Source: JBALVO01 sp036961445 (GTDB lineage: Bacteria > Pseudomonadota > Gammaproteobacteria > Pseudomonadales > Halieaceae). From it: a stretch of 5,395 nucleotides of DNA. Within the stretch, counting starts at the first letter, position 1, and every line of letters starts with the position of its first letter. Below, piece after piece: positions 1 through 5,138 of the stretch. The position numbers were made by a program, and so were the translations under genes. Below the pieces are notes generated by a model, which worked only from the letters and a program-made list of their open reading frames with translations, made no database searches and had not been told where the DNA came from. Location of the stretch: contig JBALVO010000186.1 of assembly GCA_036961445.1 (NCBI GenBank), positions 1 to 5,395 of the forward strand. Direction: 5' to 3'.

Positions 1-929
1 GCCTGGATTCCGTTGCCGGCACCGCCGAAGTTATAGGGATAGACTTCCAGCACCACCGGGACGCCATCCGCCCGTAAAGCATCGACATAATCCATGGTCG
101 CCTGGGTTAGCTCGAGTGCCTGCGCGGTGAAATGCGCAATGATCACACCACCGCCGTAGCTCCCCGCCGATGCAATCGCTTCCTGGAATGCGAGGATGCC
201 CGAGGTCGGCACTACCTGGCTGGAGAAGCGGGTATGCACATGGGAGAAACGGCCGTATTTGCCAGCCAGTTTCTGTGCACCGATCATTTCCTGCGATGTA
301 AATGCACCCACCATGTATCCCGTAGGTGGCCCAACTCCCAGCCCGCCTTCTTTCAGGCCATTGTCGATGTGTTTGAGAATGCTATTGATCTCTTTATCGT
401 TCGGAACGCGGTTATAGACGTCCTGTGGAACATCAACTTTGGGTGAGAACAAGTCATAACTGGTGCCGCCGAGAGTGGCCTTAAGGTAATCAGGGTCGAA
501 GGTCGCGGCGCGTGCGCCCATTATGGAGACAGAAGCACCGTAGTTGCTTTGCGACTTGCCTTTCATCCGGTCGTACCAGCGGCTTACCGGAAGCGCGCCG
601 ATTTCGAGGTCCAGCGTGGTCGTCACGCCGTCCCGCAGCATCAGGCGCTGGCCCAACGGCGTATCCACTACGTGGGAATGGCCATCCACAAAACCGGGCG
701 CAACAACATGGCCGGAAGCATCGATCTGTTGCTTACCTGAAATTTTTTCTTTGCTGATGACTGCGATCTTGCCGTCCTTGATGCCGACGTTCCGCACAGC
801 ATCGAGCTTGCTCTCCGGATCCATGACGCGACCGTTGAGGATGACAAGGTCGTAGTCCACGGCCAGCGCCTGTCCGGATACACTCACCGTAAAAATCAGG
901 CTTGTGATGAATTTGGTAAGCTGATTCAT
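1..929 (-). CDS. Exported N-acyl-D-amino-acid deacylase-like amidohydrolase (3' end beyond window)
   Basis: Reading the minus strand from the ATG at 929 gives an open frame of 309 complete codons that runs off the left edge, so the C-terminus is missing. Residues 1-23 form a Sec signal peptide (MNQLTKF, a hydrophobic stretch, then GQALA|VDYD), so the enzyme should act in the periplasm or outside. The mature start shows the amidohydrolase beta-sandwich pattern (DLVILNGRVMDPES, about 27-40). The metal motif PGFVDGHSH follows, with the HxH pair at His84/His86. Later come GLKEGGLGVGPPTGY (191-205), HVHTR with His230/His232, and IIAHF with His266. This order fits the D-aminoacylase/N-acyl-D-glutamate deacylase branch of the amidohydrolase superfamily, which hydrolyses N-acyl-D-amino acids to a carboxylate and an amino acid. 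The metal-binding Cys of classical D-aminoacylases is absent; Glu109 lies in the matching region. The start is supported by AAAGGAG ten bases upstream. Family is fairly sure; the substrate is not. A related imidazolonepropionase- or dipeptidase-like hydrolase is the alternative. Confidence 0.85.
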   Translation of the reverse strand, partial: MNQLTKFITSLIFTVSVSGQALAVDYDLVILNGRVMDPESKLDAVRNVGIKDGKIAVISKEKISGKQQIDASGHVVAPGFVDGHSHVVDTPLGQRLMLRDGVTTTLDLEIGALPVSRWYDRMKGKSQSNYGASVSIMGARAATFDPDYLKATLGGTSYDLFSPKVDVPQDVYNRVPNDKEINSILKHIDNGLKEGGLGVGPPTGYMVGAFTSQEMIGAQKLAGKYGRFSHVHTRFSSQVVPTSGILAFQEAIASAGSYGGGVIIAHFTAQALELTQATMDYVDALRADGVPVVLEVYPYNFGGAGNGIQ

Positions 930-1090
930 GCTGTCAAATCTCCTTTAGGTTTCTGTTTTTTTTATTACACGGTAACCGGCAAAAAAGGTTCACCCAGTCA
1001 ATGCGATACGGCGATAAACAGCAGTTACACACTTCCCCCATCGACGTTGAGGTGAATAATATGAGGTGTCGTTGACAAATGCATTTCGTA
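930..1090. other. Intergenic gap between fadL-like gene and amidohydrolase
   Basis: This 161-base gap separates two genes of the same strand. I see no GC-rich hairpin followed by a T-run that would end transcription after the FadL-like gene, and no convincing sigma70 promoter for the amidohydrolase. TTGACT (minus strand, near 1002) lacks a -10 at normal spacing. The gap carries a short direct repeat, TGAGGTG at 1048-1054 and 1062-1068, and an A-rich stretch just upstream of the ribosome binding site (minus strand, 954-965). Read-through from the upstream genes is possible, so the amidohydrolase may belong to the same transcript. Confidence 0.5.
940..946 (-). promoter_or_regulatory. Strong ribosome binding site of the amidohydrolase
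   Basis: The minus strand reads AAAGGAG, then a ten-base spacer (ATTTGACAGC), then ATG at 929. This is a near-perfect Shine-Dalgarno. It fixes the start of the amidohydrolase exactly where the signal peptide begins. Confidence 0.75.
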
Positions 1091-2353
1091 TCAGAAGACA
1101 TAACGGACGGTACCCCCGACAAACAGGATAAGATTGGTATCGAACTTGCCTTTAAAGCGAACTCCCTGTGCTGTCTGATCAACCTTTCCCTCGCCCGCGT
1201 ACATGAGGGTAGCACCAAGTGCGTAACTCATCTTTTCCGTTTGCTGCAGGCCCATCCCCGCCGAAAGTTTGATTTGCTCGTCCATTGGCAGGTCGATGGT
1301 CCGCTTTCCGTCACTCACCGGTGAGCTGTCATAGGAAAACCCCATACTGTAAAACCTGTTTCCAGTGTGGCGCGCTGCCGCAATACCTGCATGCCAGGTG
1401 TCCTTCCAGTCGCGGTCCAGGGCGGCCGCGGGGTTCAGGACGCCATTCTGGACCGACAGATAGTTATCACTAAACTTCGACCACTCCTCCCAGTCGGCAT
1501 TGGCCATCAGGTGCCATTCCTCATTTAGCTTGTAGCGTATCCCCAACTCCACCGTTTGCGGGTTGTCCCACTGCAGCTTGGCCGAGTTGGCCGTGGGCTG
1601 GGGAATCGGCAGCTGCCAGCTGCGAACATTCAGATCACCGTTAAGGTTGACATCCGACTTGCTGCGATACACGGCTCCCAGCAACAACTCATCCGTCAGT
1701 TGGAAGGTCAACCCTGCAAAACCCTGCCAGCTCCAGTCGTCCAGGTTCTCCAGTTTAATCTTGCTATCGGGCAGGGCATCCGGATTGTTGATGGCGATGG
1801 TTTCCTCAAAATTGGTATAGAGTGCGGAGACACCCAATCCCAGCGAAAGCCGGTCAGTCACCCGGTAACCCAGTGATGGAGACACCGCTAGACCAGTAAG
1901 CTCTACCTTCTGTGCGCCGTAGCGACCAACGAAGTCGTCGCCATAGTTCATACCGCCCCCCAGTGGACCTGTCACAGAAAAACCGATACGTGTCCGGTCG
2001 TCCAGCACCTTGACGGCAAACAGGCTTGGGATAGCGGCGACATTACCCGCGTTACCCCCGTCTTTACCACCAGCCTCTGCAATGGAGGAGTCAAACTTTA
2101 TTTCCGGTATCAGCAGCTGCATACCGCTTACTACGTTGCTTTCCTTGACACCGGTCATCCCCGCCGGGTTGGTAAAAGCGCTGTCAGTACCGAATGTGTT
2201 GGTCGTATTGGCCACACCCGCGGTACCCAGGCTGCCGGGGGTGCCAATTTCGCTGACGTAAAACGCAGCCGCTTGCGCCCCGGACGGGGACAACATCATT
2301 ACACAGGTAAAGAATGTGCCCGGCAGTAGTGGCGAGACCCTGATCGCTTTCAT
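1091..2353 (-). CDS. OmpP1/FadL/TodX-family outer-membrane channel
   Basis: The 420-residue product is a FadL-type beta-barrel, the outer-membrane channel family for long-chain fatty acids and other hydrophobic compounds (E. coli FadL is about 446 residues). Residues 1-28 are a signal peptide ending in SGAQA before AAFYVSEIG. The mature N-terminus GTPGSLGTAGVA followed by NPAGM (62-66) is the family hallmark, matching the hatch region that plugs the barrel. Many alternating amphipathic strands follow, with the family-typical segments GPLGGGMNYGDDFVGRYG and LGYRVTDRLSLGLGV. The chain ends in GGTVRYVF, with the terminal Phe needed for barrel assembly. The ATG at 2353 is preceded by no clear Shine-Dalgarno and overlaps the stop of the upstream lipoprotein gene in TAATG, so translation is probably coupled. 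The family assignment is strong. The transported compound is unknown; the neighbouring deacylase suggests an acyl-amide (inference). Confidence 0.93.
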   Translation of the reverse strand: MKAIRVSPLLPGTFFTCVMMLSPSGAQAAAFYVSEIGTPGSLGTAGVANTTNTFGTDSAFTNPAGMTGVKESNVVSGMQLLIPEIKFDSSIAEAGGKDGGNAGNVAAIPSLFAVKVLDDRTRIGFSVTGPLGGGMNYGDDFVGRYGAQKVELTGLAVSPSLGYRVTDRLSLGLGVSALYTNFEETIAINNPDALPDSKIKLENLDDWSWQGFAGLTFQLTDELLLGAVYRSKSDVNLNGDLNVRSWQLPIPQPTANSAKLQWDNPQTVELGIRYKLNEEWHLMANADWEEWSKFSDNYLSVQNGVLNPAAALDRDWKDTWHAGIAAARHTGNRFYSMGFSYDSSPVSDGKRTIDLPMDEQIKLSAGMGLQQTEKMSYALGATLMYAGEGKVDQTAQGVRFKGKFDTNLILFVGGTVRYVF

Positions 2354-2355
2354 TA
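2351..2355 (-). promoter_or_regulatory. TAATG stop-start overlap (translational coupling)
   Basis: On the minus strand the lipoprotein stop TAA and the channel start ATG share one A. The 20 bases before this ATG contain no good anti-Shine-Dalgarno match. Reinitiation by ribosomes finishing the lipoprotein is therefore the likely way the channel gene is translated, which would tie the two products together in amount. Confidence 0.65.
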
Positions 2356-2682
2356 CTGGATGTCACACTGCTGCTTGATCTCAGCGATTTTTGCATCCAG
2401 TTTCTTGTTGTACTGGCCAGTACCAATCGCGAAGGTCTCTTTCTCGCTGCCGCCGAACATATGCGCTACAGCGCCTACGGGAATAATAGAACTTGCACCA
2501 GCTTCGATTTCCTTGGAAGTCCGGGCTTTCTCGCTGGTCAGGTTCTTAATATCCGCCGTTGCAGTGGAGCAGTCGACAGATTTGGCCAGGTTTGCCTGCA
2601 CCTCTTTCTGTGGGGCCGGGGCCGGGGAAGAACAGCCCGCTAGAAGCGCGCTAAAAATGAACATTGATATCACTATTTTCAT
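2353..2682 (-). CDS. Small predicted lipoprotein
   Basis: The 109-residue product begins MKIVISMFIFSALLAGCSS. This is a lipoprotein signal peptide with lipobox LLAGC, giving lipidation at Cys17. Residues +2/+3 are Ser-Ser, so sorting to the outer membrane is expected. A Pro-Ala linker follows (PAPAPQ, encoded by a GGGGCC-rich stretch). The body has two more Cys residues, at about 38 and 106, which could form a disulfide. Between them lie charged helical segments and a Gly/hydrophobic stretch, IIPVGAVAHMFGG. The frame is open further upstream to 2730, but the ATG at 2682 is preferred because it starts the signal peptide exactly and has GGAG eight bases upstream. I do not recognise a named family. 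Its fusion-like position ahead of the FadL-type gene suggests an accessory to that channel (inference). Confidence 0.85.
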   Translation of the reverse strand: MKIVISMFIFSALLAGCSSPAPAPQKEVQANLAKSVDCSTATADIKNLTSEKARTSKEIEAGASSIIPVGAVAHMFGGSEKETFAIGTGQYNKKLDAKIAEIKQQCDIQ

Positions 2683-2690
2683 GGTATTTT

Positions 2691-2696
2691 CTCCAG
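2691..2696 (-). promoter_or_regulatory. Ribosome binding site deciding the lipoprotein start
   Basis: The minus strand reads CTGGAG, eight bases, then ATG at 2682. This supports the shorter reading frame that begins with the lipoprotein signal peptide, against a start sixteen codons upstream. Confidence 0.6.
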
Positions 2697-2755
2697 TCGT
2701 TCCAGAATGTACAATTTCGGTATCCAACAATTGCCTTCTCCCGCTGAAAACCCCT

Positions 2756-2971
2756 TCAACGCTTGCCTAAAGCCTCGTCGATTTCTTTTTCCAGTTCTTC
2801 GCGTATTCGATTGAGCTCTTCCGACTGCATCAGTTTATGGAGAATCTCGGTATAGTCCTCCCACAAATCATGAAACTCGCGGTCGGCGATACGAAGCTCC
2901 TGCAACTGACGTCGGCGCTCCCTGAATCTCTCAGGAATTCGCATACCCTCTGTGCTTTGCGCTTTGACCAA
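2756..2971 (-). CDS. Small charged helical protein of unknown function
   Basis: The frame encodes 71 residues from a TTG at 2971, or 62 from an ATG at 2944. The product is almost entirely charged helix. It starts RIPERFRERRRQLQELR, carries an aromatic-acidic centre (FHDLWEDYTEIL, about 33-44) and ends in a Glu/Arg helix (EELNRIREELEKEIDEALGKR) that could form a coiled coil. There is no signal peptide or membrane segment, so it should be cytoplasmic. It faintly recalls small YdcH/DUF465-type proteins, but I do not claim the family. An in-frame TAG lies just upstream of the TTG. The TTG has GCGAGG about ten bases upstream, while the ATG has only a purine run one base away, too close to work. 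It lies 73 bases before the lipoprotein gene on the same strand and may be first in that transcript. Confidence 0.6.
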   Translation of the reverse strand: MVKAQSTEGMRIPERFRERRRQLQELRIADREFHDLWEDYTEILHKLMQSEELNRIREELEKEIDEALGKR

Positions 2972-3041
2972 GGGTTTCGAGCCTCGCTATCCGATTACCA
3001 AATCTATCTGTCATTGTGATAACTAGCCGCACCTAACTATT

Positions 3042-3056
3042 GAATGAACCATTCAC
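3042..3056. promoter_or_regulatory. TetR-type inverted repeat
   Basis: TGAATG-AAC-CATTCA is a perfect 6-bp inverted repeat with a three-base centre. The sequence and spacing resemble operators of TetR/AcrR- and BetI-class repressors. It sits about 70 bases upstream of the leftward small-protein gene. No TetR-family gene is in the window, so any binding protein would be encoded elsewhere. A chance palindrome cannot be excluded. Confidence 0.4.
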
Positions 3057-3134
3057 CCTTAACTCTTCCGAGTCTGACTCCGATGGCGGCGCTATCCTCA
3101 CGCAGATAATTCATCCGCCACGGTGCACTGGCTA

Positions 3135-3167
3135 GTGACATCACTGTGACATCACTGTGACATCACT
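3135..3167. repeat. Three perfect tandem copies of an 11-bp unit (GTGACATCACT)
   Basis: The unit GTGACATCACT occurs three times without a mismatch, at 3135-3145, 3146-3156 and 3157-3167. Each unit is itself a small inverted repeat, GTGA-CA-TCAC. Eleven bases is about one helical turn, so three identical sites lie on one face of the DNA. Tandem half-sites with 11-bp spacing are typical of OmpR/PhoB-family response regulators. Read on the minus strand the units give TGTCA every 11 bases, as in a pho box, although the flanking bases differ. The last copy supplies the -35 of a rightward promoter, so the array is likely an operator. Confidence 0.8.
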
Positions 3168-3186
3168 TTAAAATCAGCCATATATT
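3157..3186 (+). promoter_or_regulatory. Sigma70-like promoter toward the TPR gene
   Basis: GTGACA (3157-3162, five of six to the -35 consensus), an 18-base spacer and TATATT (3181-3186, five of six to the -10) form the best promoter match in the gap. The -35 lies inside the third 11-bp repeat. Transcription would start near 3193, leaving an unusually long leader of roughly 190 bases before the TPR gene at 3387. Confidence 0.45.
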
Positions 3187-3215
3187 CGAGACAACTGCTC
3201 ATCCTCGATTGGGAA

Positions 3216-3239
3216 TGAAAAAATTCTCTATTTTTTTCA
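3216..3239. repeat. A/T-tract inverted repeat
   Basis: TGAAAAAA (3216-3223) is mirrored by TTTTTTTCA (3231-3239) around a short TCTCT centre. The arms lack G/C pairs, so this is a poor terminator. Phased A/T tracts bend DNA and could act as an UP-like element, or as a nucleoid-protein site between the tandem repeats and the TPR gene. Confidence 0.35.
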
Positions 3240-3277
3240 GTACGTTAGATGCGCGCATTGCTTTTGGGTCAACAGGA

Positions 3278-3291
3278 TTGATCCAAGTCAA
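3278..3291. promoter_or_regulatory. FNR/ANR-like box
   Basis: TTGAT-CCAA-GTCAA differs at one base from the FNR/ANR consensus TTGAT-N4-ATCAA. If the TAAAAT at 3354-3359 serves as a -10 with a start near 3366, the box centre would lie about 81 bases upstream, a position FNR-type activators can use. It overlaps another inverted repeat, GGGTCAA-CAGGA-TTGATCC (3266-3284, one mismatch). Short motifs like this arise by chance, so confidence is low. Confidence 0.3.
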
Positions 3292-3375
3292 GATTTTGCC
3301 CTTGAACCCCGGGTGATTTTGGCAGGTGTACCTCGCATCTCCCGTGCCTCTGCTAAAATGAGGGTTGGGAGCTCC

Positions 3376-3382
3376 AAAGGGA
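3376..3382 (+). promoter_or_regulatory. Ribosome binding site of the TPR gene; start-deciding
   Basis: AAAGGGA ends only four bases before the ATG at 3387, which is tight, but seven bases before an in-frame GTG at 3390 (codon 2). Initiation at the GTG is therefore possible and would remove one residue only. TAAAAT at 3354-3359 could be a nearby -10, but has no recognisable -35. Confidence 0.45.
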
Positions 3383-3386
3383 CCAT

Positions 3387-5138
3387 ATGGTGGCGGTAGC
3401 GATTCAAGAACATTCAGACAGCGAACTTGAGGCGCAGCTGCAGCGAATCCTCGCTGCGGAGTGCTTTCAGAGTGCGCCCCAACTCAGCGCATTACTGTCT
3501 TATCTGGTTGAACGGACATTGGCCGGCCAATTTGCGGACCTGAAGGCTGCACCAATTGCGCAAACCGTATTCAAGCGGGATGAGAGTTTCGACGCCCAAA
3601 CTGACACCATCGTCCGGGTGGAGGCCGGCCGCCTGCGGCGCCGCTTGGCGGAGTACTATCGCGAAGAGGGTGAGGCTGACCCAGTGGTGATCGACATCCC
3701 CAAGGGTGGGTATCGCGCGGTGTTCTCGCAACGGCAGACAGTAGAACCCGTAACCGGCAGTAGAGAATTGCAGGAGTCTGCCCCTGCGCAGAAGCGAACT
3801 CAAGGCCGCCGGCAGTATCCATCGGCGGGCATCGTCGGTGTGATAGGCCTGCTGTTGGTGGCGACCTGGGTGCTCCTCTACACCCTGCACGCGGGGAATG
3901 ACCCGGTTGCGATTGCGCTGGAGCCGGTGGTCACAGATAGCAAACCTTACATTGTGGTCATGCCTATTGCCACTGCCTCCATGGATGAACAGTCTGTGCG
4001 CCTGGCGGCGGGATTGGTGGAGGCCCTCATCACCAACTTCAGCAAAATTTCTGGTCTGTCGGTAATGGCCCATGCATCGGTGCTGGACGCCCAGGATCGG
4101 CAGAGCCCTTACAGTATCCAGGATTTTCGTAGTGAGTTCGGTGTCACCCATTTACTGCGCGGCACTATGGAGAGGCAGGGGGATGATGTTCTGCTCTACG
4201 TGCAGCTGGTGGATGCGAAGAATGCTAAGGTGCTGTGGGCGGAGCGCCTGTCCCGCCACCTGGACCAGGTCCACGATCTTCGGGAGGCGTTGGCAACCTC
4301 GATTACCACCGAACTGGCAGTACAGTTACAGCCGGGAGAGCAGACGCGCTTGTCCCAGCACCACTCAGCCAGTGCTGAGGGCTGGCTGCTCTATCGCCAG
4401 GGCCTGATCACCATCATGCCGCCCCGGGACTTGGCCCGGATCCAGGCTGCCCGACAATTGTTCGATCGCGCACTGGAGGTGGCACCGGATTTCGCAGGGG
4501 GCTACACCGGGCTCAGCTTCTCCCACTCCACCCGGGCACTGTTCATGAATTCCGACGACCCAGCAGGGGAGTTGGCGCAGGCGGTGGAACTCGCCAATCG
4601 GGCGATTGCACAAGACCCCGATTTCGGCGCAGGCCACGCGATGCTGGCTTTTGCCCAGGTCTTGGCTGGCGACTCACAAGCCGCACTGGACAGTGTCGCA
4701 ACGGCCCTCGACATTCAGCCGGGGGACGACTTTGCCCGCTTCGTGTTGGGTATGAGCCTGACTCTATCAGGGCAGCCTGCAGCAGCCATTCCGCAGCTTG
4801 AGGAGGCGTTGCGCCTGGACCCCGTGGAGTCTCGCAGGCCTTACCTGAATGTGCTGGGTATCACCTACTACACTGCAGCCGACTACAGCGGTGCACTTGG
4901 CACTCTGGAGGACAGCTACGAGCGAGGCGGGCCGCAAGGACCACACATGGATGTCTTCATCGCCGCTGCTATGGCGCAACTGGGTGAGGAAGATAGCGCC
5001 AGGGCAGTTATCGCCCGGATACATAAGAACTATCCCGACTTTCCCCTGCGTGCCTGGCTTGAGCGCTGGGTGATAGATCCGAAACAATTATCGATGACTA
5101 TTGCCAAATTGCAGTCACTCGGACTGAACCTGGAGTAA
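3387..5138 (+). CDS. Transmembrane TPR protein with TolB/FlgO-like domain, probable regulator
   Basis: The 583-residue product has four parts. Residues about 10-114 form an N-terminal module with FQSAPQLSALLSYLVERTL, VFKRDESFDAQTDTIVRVEA, the Arg-rich helix GRLRRRLAEYY and IPKGGYRAVF. This module is common at the start of proteobacterial and acidobacterial TPR proteins and some adenylate-cyclase-like proteins. A basic patch (KRTQGRR, about 136-142) and one membrane helix (about 148-169) place the N-terminus in the cytoplasm. Residues about 187-315 (YIVVMPIA..., FGVTHLLRGTMERQGDDVLLYVQLVDA, LWAERL) match the TolB-N/FlgO-like segment, expected in the periplasm. From about 333 to 553 there are four to six TPR-like helix pairs (for example ARQLFDRALEVAPDF, AIPQLEEALRLDP). 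There is no cyclase catalytic domain. The layout suggests a CadC/ToxR-like signalling protein, but DNA binding by the N-terminal module is inferred. It is divergent from the channel genes and may control them. Confidence 0.85.
   Translation: MVAVAIQEHSDSELEAQLQRILAAECFQSAPQLSALLSYLVERTLAGQFADLKAAPIAQTVFKRDESFDAQTDTIVRVEAGRLRRRLAEYYREEGEADPVVIDIPKGGYRAVFSQRQTVEPVTGSRELQESAPAQKRTQGRRQYPSAGIVGVIGLLLVATWVLLYTLHAGNDPVAIALEPVVTDSKPYIVVMPIATASMDEQSVRLAAGLVEALITNFSKISGLSVMAHASVLDAQDRQSPYSIQDFRSEFGVTHLLRGTMERQGDDVLLYVQLVDAKNAKVLWAERLSRHLDQVHDLREALATSITTELAVQLQPGEQTRLSQHHSASAEGWLLYRQGLITIMPPRDLARIQAARQLFDRALEVAPDFAGGYTGLSFSHSTRALFMNSDDPAGELAQAVELANRAIAQDPDFGAGHAMLAFAQVLAGDSQAALDSVATALDIQPGDDFARFVLGMSLTLSGQPAAAIPQLEEALRLDPVESRRPYLNVLGITYYTAADYSGALGTLEDSYERGGPQGPHMDVFIAAAMAQLGEEDSARAVIARIHKNYPDFPLRAWLERWVIDPKQLSMTIAKLQSLGLNLE

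Larger units (their letters stand above)
2972..3386. other. Divergent intergenic control region
   Basis: This 415-base stretch separates the leftward small-protein/lipoprotein/channel set from the rightward TPR gene. I found no credible gene in it. It is much richer in ordered motifs than the other gaps: a TetR-type inverted repeat, three 11-bp tandem repeats, a sigma70-like promoter, an A/T-tract inverted repeat and an FNR-like box, each listed separately. It probably holds the control sites for both transcripts. Confidence 0.65.

Noticed and set aside
132..883. Several frames on both strands in the first 900 bases
   Set aside because: All lie inside the minus-strand amidohydrolase frame, which has a signal peptide, metal-binding motifs and a strong ribosome binding site.
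2611..2627. GGGGCC repeat as a structured element
   Set aside because: It encodes the Pro-Ala linker after the lipobox and is explained by codon use.
2360..2770. Rightward 136-codon frame opposite the lipoprotein
   Set aside because: It is the shadow of the lipoprotein gene. The minus strand has the lipobox, the Shine-Dalgarno and the coupling to the channel gene.
3135..3167. CRP (TGTGA-N6-TCACA) or LexA (CTGT-N8-ACAG) sites in the triple repeat
   Set aside because: TGTGA and TCAC words are present but separated by two or thirteen bases, not six. CTGT is followed eight bases later by TGTG, not ACAG.
3216..3239. Intrinsic terminator at the A/T inverted repeat
   Set aside because: The stem is almost only A-T pairs and there is no gene ending just upstream on either strand.
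3319..3337. Sigma54 promoter (TTGGCA ... TCGCA)
   Set aside because: The GG and GC are twelve bases apart, whereas sigma54 needs ten.
3492..4151. Leftward 219-codon frame inside the TPR gene
   Set aside because: It is antisense to a clearly conserved N-terminal module, membrane helix and TolB-like segment, and shows no domain features of its own.
3387..5138. Adenylate cyclase
   Set aside because: Related proteins sometimes carry a class III cyclase domain, but this one goes straight from the N-terminal module and membrane helix to TolB-like and TPR parts with no catalytic motifs.
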